Origin: JACKBK01 sp963707275 | GTDB lineage: Bacteria; Chloroflexota; Anaerolineae; JAAEKA01 | Reading direction: 5' to 3' | Length of the DNA: 64,000 nucleotides | NCBI GenBank assembly: GCA_963707275.1 | Contig: CAVPPH010000013.1 | Coordinates: 186,001-250,000, forward strand | Shown here: positions 1 to 10,220 of the stretch, piece after piece | How the letters are laid out: each line of letters opens with the position of its first letter | Numbering within the stretch: the stretch's first letter is position 1 | Notes under the pieces: model-generated | Told to the model about the DNA's origin: nothing | What the model saw: only the letters and a program-made list of their open reading frames with translations | The model's database searches: none | Translations under genes and position numbers: made by a program

Positions 1-906
1 TGAACGGGTCATTGACATAATCGGTCGGGTGCAGCTCGATGATCGGGTTGTTGTCGACGAAGTCGTAGAGCCGCTGCGAGCCAAACAGGAAGCCGGCGAT
101 GATCTTGCCCGGGTGGAAGCTCTTGCGCGCGCAGGTGATCACCCCGCGCTCCACCATGTCCACCACGCCGTCGGAGAAACAGCTCGGTGTGGATGCCCAG
201 ATCCTTGTGGTTGGTCAGGTTCTGCAGGACGGCGTCGGGGATGCTGCCGATGCCCATCTGCAAGGTTGCGCCGTCGGGAATCATGGCGGCGATGTGGTGT
301 CCCACTTGCAGGTGCAGATCGGAGCTGCCGCCCTGCGGCGCTTCGGGGATCGGGTAATCGACCTCGACGATGGCGTTCAGCCGGCTGAGGTGGATGAAGC
401 TGTCGCCCAGGGTGCGCGGCATCTGCCGGTTGACCTCGGCGATGATGAATTCGAGCGGCCTCGGCGGCCGGCTTGGTGGTGCCGACTTCGACGCCGAAGC
501 TACAGAAGCCGTGCTCGTCGGGTGGTGACAGGGAGATCAGCGCAGCATCCAGCGGCAGCGTGCCGCCCTCGCGGAACAGGCTGGGAATCTCGTGCAGAAA
601 GACCGGCGTGAAGTCGGCCCGGCCCTCGTTGACGGCCTTGCGCACGTTGTGGCCGATGAACAGGGCATTGGCGCGGAAGGACTCGCTGTAAGCTCAGGCT
701 GCGGCATAGGGCGCCTCGGCGAAGGTCAGGATGTGGACGATCTCGACGTTGCGCAGGTCGTCGGCGCGCCGGGTCAGCGCTTGCGTCAATTGCACCGGCA
801 CGCCCGCGCCGCCGCCCAGATAGACTGCGACTGCCGGAACGGATGCTGCTCGACAGCCGCGTCGGCATCCATCACCTTGCGGCGGTAGATGGTGCTCGAA
901 GTTCAT
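1..906 (-). CDS. Acetyl-CoA hydrolase / CoA-transferase (4-hydroxybutyrate CoA-transferase type), C-terminus beyond window, several frame breaks
   Basis: Family I CoA-transferase, which moves CoA between acyl-CoA and acetate or splits acetyl-CoA. Joining frames gives IYRRKVMDADAAVE, VYLGGGAGVPVQLTQ, ANALFIGHNVRKAVNEGRAD, VEVDYPIPEAP and GIHTELFSDGVVDMVERGVI; the Glu of HTE matches the family's covalent acyl-CoA residue. The ATG at 906 overlaps a possible TGA of the upstream gene (ATGA). Breaks lie near 890, 840-855, 455 (one extra base) and 177 (an extra base in a T run), and there is an in-frame TGA at 694-696 between APYAAA and AYSESF. The motifs are intact, so sequence error is likelier than decay, but the in-frame TGA is not explained by a single indel. 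The exact acid used is unknown. Confidence 0.8.
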
Positions 907-2054
907 TTCGGTTCAGGCTTTCCAGGGCCGAGTCCAGGTCGAACTCGACTGTGCGGCCCAGGGAGTCGCGCCAGGCTGTCGGCTGACAACTTGGCCTTGA
1001 TACATCTTCACGCCAGCTGCGCAGTGCCGGAGTCATCGCGCAGCGCGCACTCGAGGCCGCACTCTGCCAGCGCCTGACGATGTAGGGCAGCAGCGGCGTT
1101 GGTCAGCGCGTGGCTGGAAGTGCGTGCCACGGCGGCCGGCAGGTTGGGCACGCAGAAGTGGATCACACCCTCGGCAACGAAGGTTGGGTCGCGCAGCGTC
1201 ATGGGCCGGCTGGTTTCGACGCAGCCGCCCTGGTCGATGGAGAAGTCCATGATCACCGAGCCGGGCCGCATCTTGCGCACCATCTCGCGGGTGATCAGCA
1301 CTGGCGCGCGCTGGCCCCTGCGCAGCACCGCCCCGACCAGCACATCGGCAAAGCCGACCACGCGGTTCAGGTTGTAAGCGGTTGGCCATCATGGTAGACA
1401 CCGTGCCGTTGAACATCTCGTCCACCTCGCGCAGTCGTGTCACGTCGTTGTCCAGCACGATTACCTGTGCGCCGACGCCCACGAAGGCGCGCGCCGCGCT
1501 CTGGCCCAGCGATCCGGCGCCGACGATGATGACGATGCCACGTGCCACGCCCGGGATGCCGCTGAGCAGGATGCCGCGGCCGCCGGCCGGCGCTGGTCAG
1601 CAGCTGGCCGGCGAAGACCGGCGCCAGCCGGCCGGCCGACCTCGCTCATCGGGAAGCAGCACCGGCAGGCCGGCCGTCCTCTCCTCCATCACCTCGTAGG
1701 CAATGGCGGTGATCTCGCGCTCCGTCCAGGGCCGCCACCAGATCCGTTGGACGCCACCGTCAGGTGGAAGAAGGACATGATGACCTGGCCGTGGCGAAAG
1801 AGCTCGTGTTCCGCAGCCGTCGGCCGGGCGACCTTCAGCACGACATCGGCTCGGCCATACGCTTCCTGCGCCGAGTAGACGATCCGCGCGCCTGCCTGCT
1901 CGTAGTGCTCATCGCGGAAACCGGCATCCGCGCCGGCGTCGCGCTCGATGAACACCCGGTGGCCGTCTTTTGACCAGCGAAACCACCGCCGGCCGGCGTC
2001 AGCCCGACGCGCTTCTCCAGATCGCGAACTTCTCTTGGAACTGCCAAAATCCAT
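903..2054 (-). CDS. Alanine dehydrogenase-like NAD-dependent enzyme, frame-broken
   Basis: Member of the alanine dehydrogenase / NAD(P) transhydrogenase alpha family (alanine plus NAD to pyruvate, ammonia and NADH). Pieces in order: VPREVRDLEKRVGLTP and KDGHRVFIERDAGADAGF (substrate half), FRHGQVIMSFFHLT, then the Rossmann segment IVIIVGAGSLGQSAARAF with DNDVTRL, and VIMDFSIDQGGCVETSRPMT. The C-terminal piece MYQGQVVSRQ and DSLGRTVEFDLDSALE is in another frame. The start at 2054 follows AGGAG; dropping one G after the ATG gives MILAVPREVRD, the family N-terminus, so the first indel sits at codon 2. At least five frame changes occur. The end is either 903 (ATGA with the next gene) or about 30 bases further on. 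True alanine specificity is not proven; an AlaDH-like paralogue is possible. Confidence 0.72.
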
Positions 2055-2070
2055 GGATTATCTCCTGTTC

Positions 2071-2165
2071 CTCACTCGTCCTCGTACTCGTACTCTTACT
2101 CGTCCTCGTACTCTTTTCGGGCGGAAAGACGAGTACGAGTAGGAGTATGAGTACGTGTAGGAGTG
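2071..2165. repeat. Inverted hexamer array (CTCGTA-type arm, short loop, TACGAG-type arm)
   Basis: The left arm is built of CTCGTC/CTCGTA hexamers and the right arm of GACGAG/TACGAG hexamers, around a short loop containing TCGGGCGGAAA. The whole can fold as a roughly 40-bp imperfect stem. A second copy with the same design lies at 63793-63867. It sits between the 3' end of the GltD-like gene and the ribosome binding site of the alanine dehydrogenase-like gene, so it forms the leader of the latter. Confidence 0.85.
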
Positions 2166-3633
2166 GGAAACGATCAGCTCTTCGAACCAACGGCAACGCC
2201 GGCTCGCCGCACAGATAGGCGTGGATGCTGTCGGCGGCCTTGTGGGCGGTGGCGATGGCGGTGATCACCAGATCGGGGCCGTGGACGTTGTCGCCCGCCG
2301 CGTAGACGCCAGGCCGGGTCGTCGCGCCGGTTTCTTCGTCGGCCAGGATCAGCCCCCATTTGTGGGTGGCCAGGTCCTCAGTGGTCTTGCCGATCAGCGG
2401 GTCGGGCCAGTAGCCGATGGCCAGCACCACGCTGTCCACCTCCTGGACGTACTCCGACCCTTCCATGGGCACCGGACGCCGCCGGCCCGACGAGTCGGGC
2501 TCGCCCAGCTTCATCTTGATGACCTTCATGGCGCGCACGTGGCCGTCGTCGTCGCCGATGAACTCTACCGGCGCCTCCAGGTAGCGGATCTTGACCCCTT
2601 CCTGGACCGAGACGCCGCGCTCGGCGGCGTTGCCCGGCATCTCGGCCTCGGTGCGGCGGTAGACGATGGTGGCCTCCTCAGCGCCCAGCCGGATGGCAGT
2701 ACGGGCGCAGTCCACCGCAGTGTCGCCGCCGCCGATGACTGCCACGCGCCGGCCCGCCTCCGGCGTGCCGCGCATGGTCGGCGGCAGGAACTCCTGGCGG
2801 CACGTTGGCCCGCACCAGCCAGTTGGTGGACATGTAGACGCCCTTCAGGTCCTCGCCGGGGATGTCCATGTTGGCGGTCGACGCCGGCGCCGGTGCCCAG
2901 GAAGAGCGCGTCGTACTCGGTCCATCAGGTCGTCGACGGTGATCTGCTCGCCGATGCGGGTGTCGGTGATGAATGCGCACGCCGGCCTCCTCCAGGTCGC
3001 GGATCTTGTGCATCACGACCCGTTTGTCCAGCTTGAAATTGGGGATGCCGTAGATCAGCACGCCGCCCGGCCACCGGCCACGCCTCGTAGATCGGTGACG
3101 CTGTGGCCCTGCTTGACCAGATCCTCGGCGACGGTGATGCCGGCCGGGCCGGAGCCGACCACTGCGACCCGCTTGCCGGTCTTCTGCGCCGGGCACGGAG
3201 ATGGCGCAGCGCGCCGGCCTGGCGCGCCTGGTCGGCCACGAAGGCCTCCAGCTTGCCGACGGAGATCGAGCCGTGACGCCGACTCCATGACGCAGCCATG
3301 CTGGCAGAGGTTGGGGCAGACGCGTCCGCACACCTCGGGCAGCGGGCTGGTGGCGGCGAACACCTGGGCTGCGCCGATGAAATCGCCCTGGCTGGCCAGC
3401 CACAGCGCCTGCGGCACATCGTTGCCGGCCGGGCAGCGGCTGATGCACGGCTGTGGGTCGGGGCACTGCATGCAGCGGGCCGCCTCGACCATGGCCGTCT
3501 CGTCGTTGTAGCCGATCAGAACCTCGGCGAAGTCACGGATGCGTTCGTCGATGGGCCGCTTGTCGTAGTCCACAGGCAGCACGTGCACCCGGTCTTTGCG
3601 GTCGATTTGTCTGTTGTCGGTGTTCGTCATCAT
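2165..3633 (-). CDS. GltD/SudA-like FAD-dependent NAD(P)H oxidoreductase, frame-broken
   Basis: Glutamate synthase small-subunit family (also SudA/NfnB-like). It passes electrons between NAD(P)H, FAD and N-terminal iron-sulfur clusters. The N-terminus has the cysteine set CMQCPDPQPCISRCP, CGRVCP and CQHGC. Next come VAVVGSGPAGITVAEDLVKQGH (FAD, shown here as one motif of two halves), IYGIPNFKLDK, a second Rossmann VAVIGGGDTAVDCARTA and the C-terminal GVYAAGDNVHGPDLVITAIA. The start at 3633 follows GGAGG; the stop of the maturation protease lies 24 bases upstream. Frame breaks occur near 3275, 3190, 3085, 2980, 2920 and 2800. The frame ending in HAYLCGEPALPLVRRADRF has no stop until 1999, running through the hexamer repeat, so the true end is uncertain. 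No GltB large subunit is adjacent, so glutamate synthesis is not implied. Confidence 0.8.
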
Positions 3634-3656
3634 GAAGCCTCCAAGATCAGTAGCTG

Positions 3657-4168
3657 TCACGGCACGCCGTTGTGCCTGGCTGGTTGCAGCCGCTGTAAGT
3701 TAGCCACCAGCTCTTGAAGCTGGCCTGCCGGTTGGTTCAGTGCAAAGGTTATCGCGTCCTGAGTTTGCGTGCTCAGAGTTTCGCCGAAATCGAACTGCCA
3801 GCCGGGAATGGTCACCAGCCAGGCCGGCGGCGGTGCACCGCCGTAAAGCGCTGCCGGTATAGGTCAGCAGCGTCTGCCGGGTCGAGGTGGTGGCCCAGGC
3901 TCGGGCTGGACGAACTGCTTGCTTGCACCGGTTGGACGGCGACGCTGATCCCGGTGCGATGTCGCCACCCGAGTATCCACGAAAACGACCGCCGGCCGGC
4001 TGATCAGCCGCGATCTCAGCAGCCAGCTCTGGCAGCAGTTGGTGCGTCTCGATGCGGCGCATCTCGATCGCGATGATGGCGCAGAAGCGTGTCCAGCTTC
4101 GCAGCCAGCACCAGCCCTGCGCCATCATCTTCGCGCAAAGGATTGCCGTATGCAATGATCAAGATCAT
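3657..4168 (-). CDS. [NiFe]-hydrogenase maturation protease (HyaD/HoxW/HycI family), frame-broken
   Basis: Endopeptidase that removes the C-terminal tail of the hydrogenase large subunit after nickel insertion. The frame from ATG 4168 begins MILIIAYGNPLREDDGAG, the diagnostic GNxLRxDDGxG motif of peptidase family M52 with the metal-binding Asp. Later pieces in other frames read AIEMRRIETHQLLPELAAEI, AVVFVDTRVAT, then APPPAWLVTIPGWQFDFGE and QPARHNGVP before the stop at 3657. About 170 residues is normal for the family. At least three frame changes occur. Its substrate is surely HoxH, encoded just upstream, whose C-terminus carries DPCLSCSTH plus a 25-residue tail. Confidence 0.8.
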
Positions 4169-4224
4169 GTTTTGGCAGATAGTTGTCGCCAATGTCTCAC
4201 TACATCGAAACTAAGTTCTGGTAA

Positions 4225-4299
4225 GTCATTGCGAGCCGCTGCGGCGAAGCAATCTCTCTGAACCACCGGAGAGATTGCCTCGCCGAGCCTCGCAATGAC
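4225..4299. repeat. Palindromic GTCATTGCGAG repeat between protease and hoxH
   Basis: GTCATTGCGAG at 4225 pairs with CTCGCAATGAC ending at 4299, and GGCGAAGCAATCTCTC pairs with GAGAGATTGCCTCGCC inside, leaving a short loop. This is a REP-like hairpin of a type widespread in intergenic DNA of Chloroflexota and other phyla. It may attenuate transcription from hoxH into the protease. Confidence 0.8.
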
Positions 4300-4366
4300 A
4301 TTCGTGGTTTCTTTGTTTCCAGGGTGCGCACTTACGTTTACGGAGTAATCACTGCGCTAATCCGTC

Positions 4367-4386
4367 ATGCTCGCGGAGGCGGGCAT
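4367..4386. repeat. Short REP-like hairpin downstream of hoxH
   Basis: ATGCTCGC, loop GGAG, GCGGGCAT forms an 8-bp stem with one G-T pair, preceded by CCGTC. It resembles the common GTCATGCCCGCG...CGCGGGCAT intergenic element. It lies 10 bases from the hoxH stop. Confidence 0.55.
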
Positions 4387-4396
4387 CCAGGCGTCC

Positions 4397-5826
<1,430 letters not shown>

Positions 5827-5862
5827 CAGACATACTCTCGATTATCTGCGTGCTGCGGTTCG

Positions 5863-5954
5863 GTAGTGCGGAAGTTCATAGTGTCAGTACGATCGTGCGA
5901 AGTCACTGTCCAAGGTCGAATCACGGTGATGCGGCGATCTGACTACCGCACTAC
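5863..5954. other. hoxY-hoxH spacer with imperfect inverted repeat
   Basis: The 164 bases between hoxY (stop at 5991) and the hoxH start (5826) contain no gene. GTAGTGCGG at 5863-5871 pairs with CCGCACTAC at 5946-5954, and several short AGTCAC/GTGACT-like words lie between. It may be a degenerate copy of an intergenic repeat or an mRNA-processing hairpin. Confidence 0.4.
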
Positions 5955-5990
5955 GCTAGTCACTCGAACTAACCGACACACTGCGCACTG

Positions 5991-6616
5991 TTACCCGAAC
6001 TTCCTCATCTTGTCTTCGAATACCACCGGCTCGCCGGCCAGCAGTGCGCTGACCGCTGCCCAGATGCGCGCCGGGTCGGGCGGGCAGCCGGGGATAAATG
6101 CATCCACCGTAATCACCTGATGCAGCGGCAACACTCGCGGAATCAACGCCGGCACGATCTTGTCCACCTCGCCGCCGCGCGGCACCGCGCCCGGCCCCTC
6201 GTGGTACACCTTGGTCAGCAGGTCGTCCACCTGCAGCCTGTTGCGCAGACTGGTGACATTGCCGGTCACCGCGCAGTCGCCGAAGCTGACCACGATCTTG
6301 CTGCGCGCGCGGATCTGCTCGGCCAGCTCCAGGTGATCGACATTGGCGACCGCGCCTTCCACCAGCGTCACGTCCACGTTTTCGGGGAATGTCTTGACGT
6401 CGGCGATCGGGCTGTAGACCAGCTCGACCGCCTCGGCCAGATCGATCAGCCGCTCGTCCAGGTCGAGGAAACTCATGTGGCAGCCGGAGCAGCCGCCCAG
6501 CCAGGCCGTCGCCAGCCGCACCTTCTGCGGGCTGCTCTGGCCTTGTCTTGCCGCCCGCCGTGCTTCTTCTGCGATTCTGACTGCTTGGCTTCTGCTTTGC
6601 TCGACAACGTCGTCAT
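5991..6616 (-). CDS. hoxY: NAD-reducing hydrogenase small subunit HoxY, one frame break
   Basis: Holds the proximal [4Fe-4S] cluster that takes electrons from HoxH. It has RLATAWLGGCSGCHMSFLD (CxxC of the small subunit), VTLVEGAVANVDH, IVVSFGDCAVTGNV and FIPGCPPDPARI, giving the four cluster cysteines. The ATG at 6616 is chosen because it overlaps the TGA of hoxU (ATGA) and is preceded by GGAGAG. It reads MTTLSSKAEAKQSESQKKHG, then one indel near 6540 enters the conserved frame. An ATG at 6641 in the conserved frame would avoid the break but has no such coupling. About 208 residues. Confidence 0.9.
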
Positions 6617-7359
6617 CGTCCACTCTCCGTCGGCTCGCCATTCCGCGTCGTCCACTGGTTCTTCTCGCGTCCGTCCAGAATCCACTGCAGGAAGTCGTGG
6701 TGTTTGACCATCTCGGCCACTGAGGAGCCTTTGGCGTGCAGCGCACCGGTCGGGCAGACTTGCACGCACTTGCCGCAACTGGTGCAGCTCCTGCTGTTGC
6801 CCCAGGGCTGGTTCAGGTCGGTGATGACGCGGCAGTTGACGCCGCGGCCCATGACATCCCAGGTATGCGCGCCCTCCACGCTGTCGCAGACGCGCACGCA
6901 GCGGGTACACAGGATGCAGCGGTTGTGGTCGATGACGAAGCGGTCGTGGCTGGCGTCCATCGGCAGATCGGGCGTCAGGTAGTCGTAGCGCACGTGGTCC
7001 ATGCCGATGGTGTATGCCTCGCGTTGCAGCTCGCAGCGTCCGTTCATCACGCAGACCGCGCAGACATGGTTGCGTTCGGAAAAGAGCAGCTCCAGGATCA
7101 TGTGCCGGTACTTGACCAGCCGCTCGCTGTGGGTGTAGATGACCATCCCTTCCTGGGCTGGCGTGACGCACGCCGCGGCCAGCCGGTTGGTCGCGCCCAC
7201 CTCGACCATGCACAGCCGGCAGCCGCCGCGGGCCTCCAGGCCGTCCAGGTGGCACAGCGTCGGCAGGTCGATGCCGCGCTCCCGCACCAGCTCCAGCAGC
7301 GTCTGGCCCTCGCGCCCGCTGACCAGCTCGTCGTTTATCGTTACGGTTATTACTGCCAT
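6613..7359 (-). CDS. hoxU: Hydrogenase diaphorase subunit HoxU
   Basis: Iron-sulfur relay subunit, homologous to the N-terminal part of NuoG. It has an N-terminal [2Fe-2S] ferredoxin domain (CHLDGLEARGGCRLC, then C at AACVTP), the His-Cys cluster region HVCAVCVMNGRCELQ, and two [4Fe-4S] sites CILCTRCVRVCDS and CTSCGKCVQVCPTGAL. At 248 residues it is intact, one of the few unbroken genes in this cluster. AGGAGA precedes the ATG. Its stop overlaps the hoxY start, indicating translational coupling. Confidence 0.95.
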   Translation of the reverse strand: MAVITVTINDELVSGREGQTLLELVRERGIDLPTLCHLDGLEARGGCRLCMVEVGATNRLAAACVTPAQEGMVIYTHSERLVKYRHMILELLFSERNHVCAVCVMNGRCELQREAYTIGMDHVRYDYLTPDLPMDASHDRFVIDHNRCILCTRCVRVCDSVEGAHTWDVMGRGVNCRVITDLNQPWGNSRSCTSCGKCVQVCPTGALHAKGSSVAEMVKHHDFLQWILDGREKNQWTTRNGEPTESGR

Positions 7360-7383
7360 TTAGGGTCTCCTGGGGACGGGGTT

Positions 7384-7460
7384 CAGTAATCAGTTATCAG
7401 TAAGCAGTGATCAGTGGCCGGTAAACATTCAACGACTGATAACTGATCACTGGTAACTGA

Positions 7461-7464
<4 letters not shown>
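7384..7464. repeat. Palindromic CAGTAATCAGT/ACTGATTAC repeat between hoxF and hoxU
   Basis: CAGTAATCAGTTATCAGT on the left pairs imperfectly with ACTGATAACTGATCACTG and ACTGATTAC on the right. The hoxF stop codon (TAA, 7461-7463) lies inside the repeat edge. A second member is at 38521-38567. Confidence 0.8.
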
Positions 7465-9160
<1,696 letters not shown>

Positions 9161-9164
<4 letters not shown>

Positions 9165-9744
9165 GGGAGATCGACCTCCTCCTCAGTGCCGTTGGATGTG
9201 ACGGCGACACGCGCGGGCGGCAATGGCCGGCAACGGCCGCCTTGACGGCGGCCAGCGTGCTTTCAGGCGTCTCGCGGCCCAGCACTTCGCCGTCCACGAT
9301 CAGCACCGGCGCCAGGCCGCAACTGCCCAGGCAGCGGGCCGTGTTGAGGCTGAAGTTGCCGTCGGGCGTGGTGTGGCCGGCCTCGATGCCGTAGGCGTCC
9401 TGCAACGCGGCGACGATCTCGGCCGCTCGCTTGACGTAGCAGGCCGTGCCCATGCAGACGATGCAGTTGTGTTCGCCTTGCGGCTTGAGGGAAAAGAAGT
9501 GGTAGAAGGTGGCGACGCCGTAGACCCAACTCGGCGGCAGCTTCAGTTGCCGCGCGACGTAGAGCAGCAGGTCTTCCTCCAGGAAACCGAAGGCCTCCTG
9601 GGCGGTGTGCAGGACCTCGATCAGGGCATCCTGCTGAAAGCGGAAGCGCTTCAGCGTGCGGTCGATCAGCGCGAAACGCGGGTCGCCGCTGGGGTGCTCG
9701 GCAGTCGCGGCGTCGCGCAGCGCTCGCGTGCGGGGTGTTTGCAT
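9161..9744 (-). CDS. hoxE: Hydrogenase diaphorase subunit HoxE, one frame break near the C-terminus
   Basis: NuoE-like thioredoxin-fold [2Fe-2S] subunit. It has VYGVATFYHFFSLKPQGEH, CMGTACYVKRA and CLGSCGLAPVLIVDGEV, giving the four cluster cysteines. Start at 9744 after GGAGAT. The conserved frame continues without a stop into hoxF. A single missing base near 9225 would instead give PARVAVTSNGTEEEVDLP and a TGA at 9161 that overlaps the hoxF ATG (ATGA), which I take as the real end. First gene of the hoxEFUYH operon; about 195 residues. Confidence 0.9.
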
Positions 9745-9850
9745 GCGGATATCTCCTTCGCTTCGCTTACGATGAAGCAGTCCTTCAGTTGGCTCAAGAC
9801 CCCGTGGTCCTGACGGTACTGAGCGTCTGGCACCAGGGCAATGCCAACGT

Positions 9851-9914
9851 GAATTTGAGGAGCGGGCATCCTCAGATGCCGGGTTCGCATGTGAGCATGC
9901 GAACTCCTCAATTC
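9851..9914. repeat. Three-way-junction repeat, copy 1
   Basis: Outer stem GAGGAG (9857) with CTCCTC (ending 9909), extendable by GAATT/AATTC. Two inner hairpins: GGCATC-CTCA-GATGCC (9865-9880) and GTTCGCATG-TGAG-CATGCGAAC (9883-9904). The two loops, CTCA and TGAG, are reverse complements. The second copy, in inverted orientation, is at 26134-26185. It lies in the leader of hoxE. Confidence 0.85.
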
Positions 9915-9946
9915 TAGGTTGGCGAGGTACTAGGGCAAAAGTTGTC

Positions 9947-9963
9947 CAAATCAAGTTGATTTG
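9947..9963. promoter_or_regulatory. 17-bp perfect palindrome in the hox upstream region
   Basis: CAAATCAA-G-TTGATTTG is perfectly symmetric and lies between the putative hox -10 (9975-9980) and the hoxE start. By position it would be downstream of transcription start, so it could be a repressor operator. The halves contain TTGAT, as in FNR boxes, but the spacing differs from the FNR consensus. Confidence 0.45.
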
Positions 9964-9974
9964 TTCACAAGGAA

Positions 9975-10016
9975 GAGATACCATGAAAACACGGTCGAAG
10001 ACATGATTTAGGTCAT
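9975..10016 (-). promoter_or_regulatory. Candidate CRP/FNR-type class II promoter for hoxEFUYH
   Basis: ATGAT-TTAG-GTCAT occupies 10003-10016. On the minus strand the -10-like TATCTC is at 9975-9980, 32 bp centre to centre from the palindrome, which would put the palindrome at about -41.5. The same word and spacing recur at 10084, 18665 and 40185. The -10 match is weak here. The leader to hoxE would be about 220 bases and includes the three-way-junction repeat. Confidence 0.55.
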
Positions 10017-10083
10017 AGTTGGCTGTCGATTTGGCCAAGAATCGGCATCAAGGTTCTCACCCGATATCTACGATAACTAAAAC

Positions 10084-10125
10084 ATGATCTGCGTCATAGT
10101 GTTGCGTCGTGGAGGTTGGTAGAAT
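10084..10125 (+). promoter_or_regulatory. Candidate CRP/FNR-type class II promoter for the LRR gene
   Basis: ATGAT-CTGC-GTCAT at 10084-10097 lies 32 bp (centre to centre) upstream of TAGAAT at 10120-10125, with no good -35. It faces the plus-strand LRR gene, while the neighbouring palindrome at 10003 faces hox on the other strand. No -10-like word is found at the equivalent distance on the minus strand. Confidence 0.55.
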
Positions 10126-10220
10126 GACGGAGATGGTATAGGTACCTGTTTGATGGCGGTTTGAGTAGGCCAGAACCGGCGCAGTTATGCTCTGGATGGG
10201 ATATTTTGTGGAGGGTTTTC

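Noticed and set aside
2071..2165. Hexamer array considered as a CRISPR
   Set aside because: No repeat-spacer alternation; the unit is 6 bases and the two arms are complementary.
4155..4168. ATGAT-CAAG-ATCAT at the start of the maturation protease as an operator
   Set aside because: It is the coding sequence of MILII at the start codon, one half-site differs, and no -10 is placed correctly.
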